A stretch of DNA of 28,695 nt from CAZHOV01 sp964534315 (lineage in GTDB: Bacteria > Bacteroidota > Bacteroidia > Chitinophagales > Saprospiraceae). The DNA lies in the NCBI GenBank assembly GCA_964534315.1, contig CAZHOV010000067.1, positions 1-28,695 on the forward strand, read 5' to 3'. Positions 1 through 8,134 of the stretch are shown piece after piece; within the stretch, counting starts at the first letter, position 1; each line of letters opens with the position of its first letter. Below the pieces are notes generated by a model. The model was not told the origin of the DNA and searched no databases. It saw nothing but the letters and a program-made list of their open reading frames with translations. The position numbers and the translations under genes were made by a program.

Positions 1-84
1 CCTGAACCCCTGAAACCCCGAAACCCTGCACCCCTGAAACCCCGAAACCCCGAAACCCCGAAACCCCGAAACCCCGAAACCCCG
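1..84. repeat. Octameric tandem repeat, CCCGAAAC unit
   Basis: Ten and a half consecutive 8-base units run in exact register from the first base of the window. The first five are variants (CCTGAACC, CCTGAAAC, CCTGCACC) and the last units are perfect CCCGAAAC, so the array is homogenised at its right end. It probably continues to the left of the window. On the minus strand it reads GGGGTTTC repeatedly, giving many four-G runs with four-base loops, a good G-quadruplex pattern. It stops about 16 bases before the -7 element of the ffh promoter. Confidence 0.95.
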
Positions 85-100
85 TTAATATAATATTTCT

Positions 101-108
101 TACCTTTG
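101..108 (+). promoter_or_regulatory. Bacteroidota -7 promoter element for ffh
   Basis: TACCTTTG fits the Bacteroidota consensus TAnnTTTG exactly. It lies about 100 bases before the ffh ATG, implying a long AT-rich leader. No clear TTG -33 element is visible; that position is occupied by the junction with the octameric repeat. Confidence 0.55.
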
Positions 109-207
109 TGTCTATTTTGTAATAAGAAGAGTTGATTTTTTCAAATCATTCTGTTATAATACCTGTTTATTAGGTCAAAGTAAATTTTTTAAGAATACAA
201 TATATCT

Positions 208-1569
208 ATGTTTGAGAGTTTAAACGAACGGTTAGAAGGTGCCTTTAAATCGATTAAGGGAGAACGGAAACTTACAGAAATCAACATTGCTCAGTCGGTA
301 AAAGAGATCCGTAGAGCTTTGGTGGCAGCTGATGTAAATTATAAAATTGCTAAGGAATTTACAGATAAGGTAAAAGATGAAGCGCTTGGTACGCGGAATG
401 TCCTGAAGTCGGTAAAACCTGGCGAGTTGATGATTAAGATCGTTCAGGATGAGCTGGCCCAACTTATGGGGGGAGAAAGCGTCGGTGTAGACCTAAGCGG
501 TAAACCCAGTATTATCCTTATTGCAGGGCTGCAAGGTTCTGGTAAGACCACCTTTTCGGGTAAATTGGCCTCCTTTCTTAAAAACAAACGAACAAAAAAG
601 CCGCTGTTAGTGGCTTGTGACGTTTATCGACCTGCAGCGATTGATCAGATCAGCGTATTGGGAGAGCAAATAGGCGTACCAGTATATAAGGAAGTCGATA
701 ATAAAAATCCCGTTGCTATTGCGTTGAATGCGATTGAACATGCCAAGCAACATGGTTTTGATGTAGTTATAGTGGATACAGCAGGACGTCTGGCAGTAGA
801 TGAAGAGATGATGACGGAGATTTCCAATATCAAAAAGGGTATTCAGCCGAATGAAACGCTCTTCGTAGTCGACTCAATGACCGGGCAAGATGCAGTGAAC
901 ACAGCGGATGCCTTTAATCAACAGATCGATTATGACGGGGTGGTATTAACCAAGCTAGATGGTGATACCAGAGGCGGAGCCGCCCTTTCCATCAAATATA
1001 CAGTCGGCAAACCCATTAAATTTGTAAGTACAGGTGAAAAAATGGACGCCCTGGATATCTTTTATCCTGAACGAATGGCTCAGCGAATTCTGGGAATGGG
1101 AGATATCGTCTCTTTCGTAGAAAAAGCACAAGAACAATTTGATGAGAAAGAGGCAAAACGACTGGAAAAGAAAATCCGAAAAAATAAATTTGATTTTAAT
1201 GATTTTCTGGGACAACTCAATCAAATCAAAAAAATGGGGGACATTAAAAGCCTCATGGGGATGATTCCAGGCATGGGTAAATTGACCAAAGATCTGGACG
1301 TTGATGATAAATCCCTTAAACGAATCGAAGCCATCATTCAATCCATGACTCCCGAAGAACGCAGCAAACCAGATATTCTAAATATGTCCCGCAAAAAAAG
1401 GATTGCTCAGGGCTGCGGTCGCAATGTCCACGAAATCAATATGTTTATCAAACAGTTTGATCAGATGCGCAAAATGATGCACAAATTAAGCTCAGGTAAA
1501 GGAATACCCGGAATGGCCGGAATGCCGGGTATGGGAGGTGGACGTCGACCCAAAAGACGCCGTCGCTAA
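208..1569 (+). CDS. ffh: Signal recognition particle GTPase Ffh
   Basis: Ffh is the protein subunit of the bacterial signal recognition particle. It binds 4.5S RNA and signal sequences of nascent inner-membrane proteins and docks with FtsY. The 453 residues match the usual length. The N domain covers residues 1-90. The G domain shows the P-loop GLQGSGKTT at 107-115, DTAGR at 190-194 and TKLDGDTRGG at 248-257. The methionine-rich M domain follows from about 300 and ends in a Gly/Met stretch and a basic Arg/Lys tail typical of Bacteroidota Ffh. The ATG at 208 gives the standard MFESLNERLEGAFKSIKG start. The gene appears monocistronic, with its own TAnnTTTG promoter and another promoter before the next gene. 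Identification is essentially certain. Confidence 0.98.
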   Translation: MFESLNERLEGAFKSIKGERKLTEINIAQSVKEIRRALVAADVNYKIAKEFTDKVKDEALGTRNVLKSVKPGELMIKIVQDELAQLMGGESVGVDLSGKPSIILIAGLQGSGKTTFSGKLASFLKNKRTKKPLLVACDVYRPAAIDQISVLGEQIGVPVYKEVDNKNPVAIALNAIEHAKQHGFDVVIVDTAGRLAVDEEMMTEISNIKKGIQPNETLFVVDSMTGQDAVNTADAFNQQIDYDGVVLTKLDGDTRGGAALSIKYTVGKPIKFVSTGEKMDALDIFYPERMAQRILGMGDIVSFVEKAQEQFDEKEAKRLEKKIRKNKFDFNDFLGQLNQIKKMGDIKSLMGMIPGMGKLTKDLDVDDKSLKRIEAIIQSMTPEERSKPDILNMSRKKRIAQGCGRNVHEINMFIKQFDQMRKMMHKLSSGKGIPGMAGMPGMGGGRRPKRRRR

Positions 1570-1647
1570 ACGAACCGTCCCTTTTATACAATCTGACAAG
1601 TTACTGACAAGAAATCCCTATTTTTTTATTAAAATGGAAAAGTTCCC

Positions 1648-1655
1648 TACTTTTG
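1648..1655 (+). promoter_or_regulatory. -7 promoter element for the TonB receptor gene
   Basis: TACTTTTG matches TAnnTTTG exactly and sits 33 bases before the ATG at 1689, a normal leader length. No convincing TTG -33 motif is seen upstream. It would transcribe the receptor and the deiminase-family gene together. Confidence 0.55.
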
Positions 1656-1688
1656 GTCCTTAAATAAAATCAGCTTATACACCTGCTA

Positions 1689-4016
1689 ATGAAAAAATTT
1701 CTACTTGTTTTTTTAGGATTAATCCTTTGTTATTCATTTGTTGAAGCCCAGACAGGAAATATTAGAGGAAAAGTATTTGAAAAATCTACCGGAGAACCGG
1801 TAATGTTTGCTACCGTAGTAATCGAAGGAACTACCAACGGTACCAATACCGATACAGAAGGGTTTTTCAACCTCAGCGATTTGCCTGTAGGCGATTATTC
1901 TATCGTTGCAACTTTTATCGGCTATGATACGGCACGGGTGGATGTACAGGTTAAAGAAGGAGGTATCGAGTTTGTCAACCTCTATATGGAAGAATCCGGA
2001 ATCAGCCTTACCCAAATCGATATTACCGGAGAAAAAGCTCAAGCCCGATCGGAAGTGCAAGTGTCGAAAGTCACCATCTCTCCCCGTGAAATTAATGCCC
2101 TCCCTTCTATTGGCGGACAACCTGATATCGCGCAATATTTGCCTGTTTTGCCGGGTGTCATCTTTACAGGAGATCAAGGGGGACAACTCTATATACGCGG
2201 TGGATCCCCGGTGCAAAACCTGGTGCTACTCGACGGAATGACCATCTACAATCCGTTCCACTCTATTGGATTCTTTTCCGTTTTTGAGACTGAAGCCGTT
2301 CGAACAATAGATGTTTTCACCGGAGGGTTTAATGCAGAATACGGAGGTCGAGCCTCTGCTGTCATCGATATCAAAATGCGTGAAGGAAATAGAAGACGCT
2401 TTTCCGGCATCGCTTCTGTTAATCCCTTCCAGGCAAAAGCAGTACTAGAAGGGCCTATCATCAAATTGAAAGAAGATGGAGATGGCGGAAGTGTTTCCTT
2501 TATCCTTTCCGGAAAGACCTCCCTAATCGATCAAACTTCTAGATACCTCTATCCTTACGCAGTAGACACTGCCCTTTTTACGGTTGGAGTCGATAATCCG
2601 GACCCGGTCGAACCTTCAGAGGTTGGACTTCCCTACAAGTTTACCGATTTATACGGTAAACTGTCTTTCGTTGCGGGAAATGGCTCTAAATTCAATCTGT
2701 TCGGGTTCGATTATTCCGATCGACTGAATTTTCCGAGTCTCGATCTAGACTGGGATGCCTTTGGTGCCGGTATGAATTTTACCATTGTACCACCCGCTTC
2801 TAAAAGTATTATTGGTGGATTGATCGCCTTCTCTGACTACAATTTGTCGCTGCTTGAAGGAAATGAATCGCTTCCGCGAACCAGTCGAATCAATAATTTT
2901 ACGGCAGGTTTCGATTTTACCTTTTTCGGAAATGAAAGTGAAATTAAGTATGGATTTAATTTTAGCGGGATGACTACCGAGCTTGGCTTTAGGAATTTCC
3001 TTGGATTTACCCTCGAACACCGGGTGAATACTACCGAACTCGCTGGCTTTTTTAAATACCGTAAAAAGTTCGGAAAACTGGTCATAGAACCCAGTATTCG
3101 CCTCCAAGTATATGCATCCCTGTCAGAGTTCTCTCCCGAGCCCCGGTTGGGACTGAAATACAACGTCAATGATAAATTCCGTTTGAAATTTGCCGGAGGA
3201 GTTTATTCTCAAAACCTGATCAGTACCTCTCGAGAATCTGATGTCGTTAATTTGTTTATCGGCTTTATCACCGATCCTCAGGAAACCTTTCAAGATACGG
3301 AAGGAAATGACGTTGACCACCGACTTCAGAAAGCTAATCACGCTATTTTCGGAGCAGAGATCGATGTGACGGAAAAAATTTCTATCAATATCGAACCTTA
3401 TTATAAGGATTTTACGCAGTTGGTACTCCTCAATAGAAATAAACAGTCAGAACAGGAATCTGACTATGCAACAGAAACCGGAGAAGCTTATGGTATTGAT
3501 TTTTCTGGTAGCTATTCCGAAAGACAACTTAGCCTCAACGCTTCTTACTCTTATGGTTTTGTCAAGAGATTTGATGGCGAGCAGACCTACTTTCCTATTT
3601 TTGATAGAAGACACAACCTGAATCTTTTAGGAACGTATACCTTTGGTAATGACTTGCAGTGGGAAGCTTCAGCCCGCTGGAATTTTGGTACGGGCTTCCC
3701 TTTCCGACTAGCCGAAGGGTTTTATTCCCTCTACAATCTCCTTGACGGAATTTCCACCGATGTCCGGACGGAAAATGCCGACCTGGGTATTGTCTTTACC
3801 GATGACCGCGATTCAGGGAGGCTTCCAGCGTATAGTAGATTGGATTTCTCATTGAAATATACTCAAAGGTTTTCTGATTACAGTAGCCTCGAGGCTGTTG
3901 TCAGCGTTACCAATGCACTGAACAGAGACAATATCTTTTTTGCTTATTTGGTGGAAAACCAGCGTATTAACCAATTGCCTATTCTTCCTAGTCTCGGATT
4001 GACCTTTAAATTTTAA
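1689..4016 (+). CDS. TonB-dependent outer-membrane receptor
   Basis: A 775-residue outer-membrane receptor. Residues 1-20 are a signal peptide (cleavage EA|Q21). Residues 22-105 form a carboxypeptidase-regulatory-like beta domain (GNIRGKVFEKSTGEPVMFATV). Residues 125-232 form the plug, with LPGVIFTGDQGGQLYIRGG and the LLDGMTIYNP motif. The rest is beta-barrel and ends in the terminal Phe expected for Bam-dependent insertion. The class imports large or scarce substrates using TonB energy; nothing in the sequence identifies the ligand. No SusD-like partner is adjacent, so it is not a canonical Sus pair. Only nine bases separate it from the secreted deiminase-family gene, so the two are almost certainly co-transcribed, and uptake of a product of that enzyme is a reasonable but untested idea. 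Confidence 0.93.
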   Translation: MKKFLLVFLGLILCYSFVEAQTGNIRGKVFEKSTGEPVMFATVVIEGTTNGTNTDTEGFFNLSDLPVGDYSIVATFIGYDTARVDVQVKEGGIEFVNLYMEESGISLTQIDITGEKAQARSEVQVSKVTISPREINALPSIGGQPDIAQYLPVLPGVIFTGDQGGQLYIRGGSPVQNLVLLDGMTIYNPFHSIGFFSVFETEAVRTIDVFTGGFNAEYGGRASAVIDIKMREGNRRRFSGIASVNPFQAKAVLEGPIIKLKEDGDGGSVSFILSGKTSLIDQTSRYLYPYAVDTALFTVGVDNPDPVEPSEVGLPYKFTDLYGKLSFVAGNGSKFNLFGFDYSDRLNFPSLDLDWDAFGAGMNFTIVPPASKSIIGGLIAFSDYNLSLLEGNESLPRTSRINNFTAGFDFTFFGNESEIKYGFNFSGMTTELGFRNFLGFTLEHRVNTTELAGFFKYRKKFGKLVIEPSIRLQVYASLSEFSPEPRLGLKYNVNDKFRLKFAGGVYSQNLISTSRESDVVNLFIGFITDPQETFQDTEGNDVDHRLQKANHAIFGAEIDVTEKISINIEPYYKDFTQLVLLNRNKQSEQESDYATETGEAYGIDFSGSYSERQLSLNASYSYGFVKRFDGEQTYFPIFDRRHNLNLLGTYTFGNDLQWEASARWNFGTGFPFRLAEGFYSLYNLLDGISTDVRTENADLGIVFTDDRDSGRLPAYSRLDFSLKYTQRFSDYSSLEAVVSVTNALNRDNIFFAYLVENQRINQLPILPSLGLTFKF

Positions 4017-4025
4017 ATTTTTATT

Positions 4026-5816
4026 ATGAAAAACCTTCTACTCCTACTGGCCCTTTCTTTTTGTTTCCAAATCACTTTCGGACAAATAAAATTTCCAAAA
4101 GGCTTTGAAGAAGGGGAGATGGATGATTGCGACGATTACATCGACTTTTATCAAAATTATCCATTTGATGGGAGTAGCTTAGTGCCTCCTACACTCCCGG
4201 TGCGTTCGATCGGAGAATGGGAGGAACTAGAAGCGATTGTTGTTTCCTGGAATAACGTTAGTTGGTTTTACCCCCAGACGCTGGCAGAAATTATTCGCTA
4301 TGCCCAGGATGAAAGTAAGGTCATTGTTGTCTGCAGCAATGCTACTATCGCCGCCAATCAAATTGAAGGCTATGGCGTTGACCTTAGTAGTAACGTCGAA
4401 TTTCTCGAAGCTCCATTCAATTCAGTTTGGCATAGAGATTATGGTGGAAATGCCTGTTATCTGAATGAAGTAGATTCCCTCGTCTATGTCGACTGGACCT
4501 ATAACCGCTGCCACCGACCTCAAGATAATGTGGTGCCACATGTAATTGCTGATTACCTCGACATTCCATTCTATACCAATACCAGTGAAGAATACGGACT
4601 GGTAAATACAGGAGGTAACTTCATGTCGGATGGACTCGGTACCGGTTTTTCTTCTAAGCTGGTTATCCAGGAAAACCTTCCCGGAAATAGTTTCGGCATC
4701 GGCCCGAATGACGAAGATGAAATCGATGCCATCATGAATCAATTTATTGGAATTGACCGCTATATCAAAATGGAAACCCTCCCTTATGATGGAATCAATC
4801 ATATCGATATGCATATGAAATTGTTGGATGAAGAAACGATCATGGTGGGAGAATTTCCGCAAGGCGTATCTGATGGCCCACAAATAGAAGCTAATATTCA
4901 GTATGTATTGGATAACTATAAGTCATCCTTCGGTACGGATTATAAAATCGTACGGATTCCTCAACCGCCATGCGCCAATGGTCTATACCCGCCATCCTGC
5001 TCCTCCGGCGCCGAATACAGAACCTATACAAATGCACTGTTTGTCAACAAAACTATTTTAGTACCCATTTATGATACGCCCATGGATGACGAAGCGCTGG
5101 ATATCTGGGAGCAAGCTATGCCAGGGTATAATATTGTTGGTATTGACTGCCAGGCGATCATTAATGCAGGAGGGGCTATTCATTGCATAACTAAAGAAGT
5201 GGGTGCCAAAGATCCGCTTTGGATCGTTCACCAACAAGTGGATTCCACTTGTTCTGGCGAAACCACCCTCATCGAAGCCTCTATTAAACATCGAGATGGA
5301 ATCAGTAATGCAGAACTCTTTTACACCACTGATCTGAATGCAGGCTATGAAAGCGTGGCAATGACAGATGACGGAAATGATCAGTGGTCTGCTTCTATAC
5401 CGGAGCAGGAAGATGGAACAACCCTATATTATTATGTAAATGCAGAAGCCACCAGCGGAAAGACCATCTCCCGGCCCATTACCGCTCCTGAAGGCTATTG
5501 GGAAACTACCGTTTACGATTGCCTGGTGATCAACACCGAAAGTGTGCAAAATACGACAACCGCACACATGGATCAAGTCTATCCCAACCCGGCCAACGCC
5601 ATCACCGCCATCCCCGTCAATGCTTCCGAACCCTTGGAAGGAATCATTACCCTAAAAGATGTGCTGGGAAGAACTTTACAGGTAATCCACCAGGGGCCCA
5701 TCCCCGCTGGAACATCTAACTACTTTATCCACGCCAATCACTATGAGCCGGGCACCTATTTTATCCAATTTACCACCGAACAAGGCGCCCAAACCCAAAC
5801 GCTGGTGATTAAGTAA
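4026..5816 (+). CDS. Secreted PPAD-like peptidylarginine/agmatine deiminase family enzyme with T9SS domain
   Basis: The 596-residue protein has the layout of Porphyromonas gingivalis PPAD: signal peptide (1-19, then Q20), deiminase domain (about 60-400), an Ig-like domain (about 405-500) and a type IX secretion sorting domain (about 515-596, starting VYPNPA and ending QTLVIK). Candidate catalytic residues are Asp138 in WHRDYGGN, His259 and Asp261 in HIDMH, and Cys387 in GGAIHCIT, corresponding to Asp130, His236, Asp238 and Cys351 of PPAD. The family hydrolyses guanidino groups, releasing ammonia. Agmatine deiminases share the catalytic core but are normally cytoplasmic and lack the extra domains, so a peptide or protein arginine substrate outside the cell is more likely. 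PPAD holds its substrate's C-terminal carboxylate with Arg152 and Arg154; the likely matching stretch here is YNRCHRP (Arg161, His163, Arg164), so exact specificity is open. Confidence 0.9.
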   Translation: MKNLLLLLALSFCFQITFGQIKFPKGFEEGEMDDCDDYIDFYQNYPFDGSSLVPPTLPVRSIGEWEELEAIVVSWNNVSWFYPQTLAEIIRYAQDESKVIVVCSNATIAANQIEGYGVDLSSNVEFLEAPFNSVWHRDYGGNACYLNEVDSLVYVDWTYNRCHRPQDNVVPHVIADYLDIPFYTNTSEEYGLVNTGGNFMSDGLGTGFSSKLVIQENLPGNSFGIGPNDEDEIDAIMNQFIGIDRYIKMETLPYDGINHIDMHMKLLDEETIMVGEFPQGVSDGPQIEANIQYVLDNYKSSFGTDYKIVRIPQPPCANGLYPPSCSSGAEYRTYTNALFVNKTILVPIYDTPMDDEALDIWEQAMPGYNIVGIDCQAIINAGGAIHCITKEVGAKDPLWIVHQQVDSTCSGETTLIEASIKHRDGISNAELFYTTDLNAGYESVAMTDDGNDQWSASIPEQEDGTTLYYYVNAEATSGKTISRPITAPEGYWETTVYDCLVINTESVQNTTTAHMDQVYPNPANAITAIPVNASEPLEGIITLKDVLGRTLQVIHQGPIPAGTSNYFIHANHYEPGTYFIQFTTEQGAQTQTLVIK

Positions 5817-5836
5817 GGAAAAAAAACAATGCTCTC

Positions 5837-5891
5837 CAAGAATAAAGTTTGGTGGTTCAAACCACCAAACTTTATTCTTGAAGTATTTTTT
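5837..5891 (+). terminator. Strong hairpin terminator after the deiminase-family gene
   Basis: Two perfectly complementary 21-base arms (5837-5857 and 5860-5880) flank a 2-base centre; sterically the loop is about six bases, TTCAAA. A T-run follows at 5886-5891. It begins 20 bases after the stop codon and fits an intrinsic terminator. The other flank starts with an A-rich stretch, so it could also terminate in the opposite direction. The perfect stem is longer than the usual 7-13 pairs. Confidence 0.85.
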
Positions 5892-5920
5892 CCTGAAAAT
5901 ATCTACGGGTTTAAAAATAA

Positions 5921-6004
5921 AATTCCTCATTCCCCATTCCCCATTGCACATTGCACATTGAATATTGCACATTGAATATTGCACATTCCTCATTGCACAT
6001 TGAA
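5921..6004. repeat. Heptameric tandem array, consensus YATTNNN
   Basis: Twelve consecutive 7-base units are in exact register: AATTCCT, CATTCCC twice, CATTGCA twice, CATTGAA, TATTGCA, CATTGAA, TATTGCA, CATTCCT, CATTGCA, CATTGAA. ATT is invariant at positions 2-4 and the last three bases vary among a few forms. TATTGCA following CATTGAA forms a 14-base higher-order unit repeated twice. It lies between the terminator of the deiminase-family gene and the ABC operon. Confidence 0.95.
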
Positions 6005-6103
6005 TATCACCTTTCGTCCAAAACTTCATTCAATTTATCCAATTCATTGAAAACTTTACCATTAAATCTGTTATTTAGTGCTTCTATTCCATAATAGTAA
6101 AGT

Positions 6104-6769
6104 ATGATAGATTTAAGAGACATCCATAAATCCTATACGACCGATTTCACAGAGCTAAAGGTGCTTAAAGGAATCGATTTGGTCGTGGAGCAAGGGGAAT
6201 TTGCGTCCATTATGGGGTCTTCAGGCTCCGGAAAATCGACGTTGTTGAATATTATAGGGATGTTGGATGACTATGATAAGGGCATCTATGAACTCGATGG
6301 TACCTTAATTAAGCATCTGAGTGAAAAGCAGGCAGCACTCTACAGAAATCGCTTCATCGGTTTTGTCTTTCAGTCTTTTAATCTTCTTACCTTCAAAACA
6401 GCACTTGAAAATGTGGCCTTACCCTTGTATTATCAAAAAATTCCCCGCAAGAAAAGACAAGATCTGGCGCTTGAATACCTGGACCGGGTAGAATTAAAAG
6501 ACTGGGCACACCATTATCCCAATCAACTTTCAGGAGGGCAGCAGCAACGGGTGGCTATCGCGCGGGCACTGATCGGGCAACCCAAAGTAATCCTGGCAGA
6601 TGAGCCTACCGGAGCCCTCGACTCTAAGACCTCCCAAAGCGTGATGTCCCTTTTTAAACAAGTTAATGATGAAGGAATTACAGTCTTGATTGTTACCCAC
6701 GAAGATGATATTTCAAAGATGACGAACCGAATTATCCGCCTCAAAGACGGGCATATTGAAAGTTCATAA
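6104..6769 (+). CDS. ABC transporter ATPase, LolD/MacB type
   Basis: A complete 221-residue nucleotide-binding subunit. Walker A is GSSGSGKST (38-46), the Q-loop is Gln90, the signature is LSGGQQQRVAIARA (142-155), Walker B is VILADEPTGALD (162-173) and the switch histidine is His199. The DEPTGALD and FVFQSFNLL wording is typical of the LolD/MacB/FtsE group that works with FtsX-like permeases by mechanotransmission rather than by moving substrate through the membrane. It is first in an operon with two permeases and a membrane-fusion protein, and presumably drives that complex at the inner membrane. The start at 6104 is the ATG giving MIDLRDIHKSY. No promoter is clear between it and the repeat array upstream. 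Confidence 0.96.
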   Translation: MIDLRDIHKSYTTDFTELKVLKGIDLVVEQGEFASIMGSSGSGKSTLLNIIGMLDDYDKGIYELDGTLIKHLSEKQAALYRNRFIGFVFQSFNLLTFKTALENVALPLYYQKIPRKKRQDLALEYLDRVELKDWAHHYPNQLSGGQQQRVAIARALIGQPKVILADEPTGALDSKTSQSVMSLFKQVNDEGITVLIVTHEDDISKMTNRIIRLKDGHIESS

Positions 6770-6813
6770 CCTGATCCTAAAGTGACTTTTTAAGCACTCC
6801 ATAATTTGAATTT

Positions 6814-8043
6814 ATGTTTGACCTCGATAAATGGCAGGAAATATTCAACTCTATACAGCGGCATAAGCTTCGTACCGCACTTACGGCCCTTGGCGTATTC
6901 TGGGGGATATTCATGCTGGTTATCCTCCTTGGGGCTGGGGAAGGTTTGCAAAATGGAGTGAAATATATGTTCAGAGATGATGCAACCAATAGCCTTTGGA
7001 TCAGACGAGGGGTTACGTCTATGCCGTACAAAGGATTACCGAAGGGTAGGAGAGTGCAATTTACTAATGAAGATTTTGATTTTCTGAAGGAGCAGGTTGA
7101 AGAGATTGAGCATATCACCGGACGCTATTACATTCCGGGAGGAGATCAGGTCATAACCTACAAGCAAAAGTCATTGGCTTATCCTGTTAGAGCCGTCCAC
7201 CCTGGTCATCAGTTCCTCGAAAATACGCAGGTCGTAAATGGAAGATATATAAATGATACCGATCTATCAACCTACAGGAAGGTAGCGGTAATCAGTCAGG
7301 ATACCAAAAGAGATGTTTTTGGAAATGATGAGGCAATAGGTAAAGATATCAATATCGGCGGTACCTCTTATACAGTAGTAGGTGTTTATTTTGATACTGG
7401 TGGAGAATATGAAATGCGGGTGGTTTATGTTTCCATAACGACAGCACAAAAAATCTATTCAGGAACCAAAGAGATCCATCAGGTGATGTTTACTACTGGT
7501 GATTTATCACTCGAAGGCATGAAAGAGGTGGAAGGAGAAGTCAAACGGTTGCTTTCGGGGCGGTTGCAGTACGATATTAGAGACGAACGAGCCCTGTGGA
7601 TCAATAACCGGGCAGAGGATTTCCAGGAATTTCAGAATCTATTTGCCATGATCAATGGCTTTGTCTGGTTTGTAGGGATCGGAAGTATCCTGGCCGGAGT
7701 GATTGGAGTAAGTAATATCATGCTCATCATTGTGAAAGACCGGACTAAAGAGATCGGTATCCGCAAGGCAATGGGCGCAACTCCCTATTCCATTGTTTCC
7801 ATGATCCTGACCGAAGCGCTTTTTATTACAAGCTTGGCAGGTTATCTGGGATTGATCGTAGGGGTCGGATTTATTTCGTTGATGAGTAATATAAATGTAG
7901 AATACTTTAAAAATCCGGAAGTAAATATGGGCGTCGCTTTTTCCGCGGTCGTAGTATTGGTAGTGGCTGGACTATTGGCAGGACTTATGCCTGCCCTGCA
8001 AGCCGCCCGTATCAATCCCGTTGTTGCTATGCGCGCAAAATGA
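6814..8043 (+). CDS. MacB-like ABC permease (first of two)
   Basis: A 409-residue FtsX/MacB-type permease without a fused ATPase. It has one transmembrane helix near residues 24-46, a large periplasmic core of about 230 residues, and three C-terminal helices around the conserved segment VSNIMLIIVKDRTKEIGIRK. The end, LMPALQAARINPVVAMRAK, is typical of the family. It is closely related to the next gene and starts with nearly the same residues (MFDLDKWQEIF against MFDRDKWQEIF), so the pair arose by duplication and probably forms a heterodimer driven by the upstream ATPase. MacB-type systems export peptides, macrolides, siderophores or lipids; the substrate here cannot be read from sequence. Confidence 0.93.
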   Translation: MFDLDKWQEIFNSIQRHKLRTALTALGVFWGIFMLVILLGAGEGLQNGVKYMFRDDATNSLWIRRGVTSMPYKGLPKGRRVQFTNEDFDFLKEQVEEIEHITGRYYIPGGDQVITYKQKSLAYPVRAVHPGHQFLENTQVVNGRYINDTDLSTYRKVAVISQDTKRDVFGNDEAIGKDINIGGTSYTVVGVYFDTGGEYEMRVVYVSITTAQKIYSGTKEIHQVMFTTGDLSLEGMKEVEGEVKRLLSGRLQYDIRDERALWINNRAEDFQEFQNLFAMINGFVWFVGIGSILAGVIGVSNIMLIIVKDRTKEIGIRKAMGATPYSIVSMILTEALFITSLAGYLGLIVGVGFISLMSNINVEYFKNPEVNMGVAFSAVVVLVVAGLLAGLMPALQAARINPVVAMRAK

Positions 8044-8101
8044 TAATATTTATTACTATTAGTTAGAAACTATTACTCATTCTTGTACTGAAATACGTCC
8101 A

Positions 8102-8129
8102 CATTATTCATTACTCATTGTTAATTGCA
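8102..8129. repeat. Short heptameric array abutting the second permease
   Basis: Four units in register (CATTATT, CATTACT, CATTGTT, AATTGCA) end five bases before the ATG at 8135. They have the same CATTNNN form as the array at 5921-6004. Two more units, TATTACT and CATTCTT, lie out of phase at 8071-8084. The array therefore forms part of the leader between the two permease genes. Confidence 0.75.
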
Positions 8130-8134
8130 ATAGC

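Noticed and set aside
1..84. CRISPR or telomere-like array
   Set aside because: Units are 8 bases with no spacers, so not CRISPR. The telomere-like look is shared by similar border arrays inside the window, and the sequence continues into ordinary chromosomal genes.
1734..2216. 160-aa minus-strand frame inside the TonB receptor gene
   Set aside because: It lies wholly opposite the conserved regulatory-like and plug domains and reads as low-conservation sequence with no family features.
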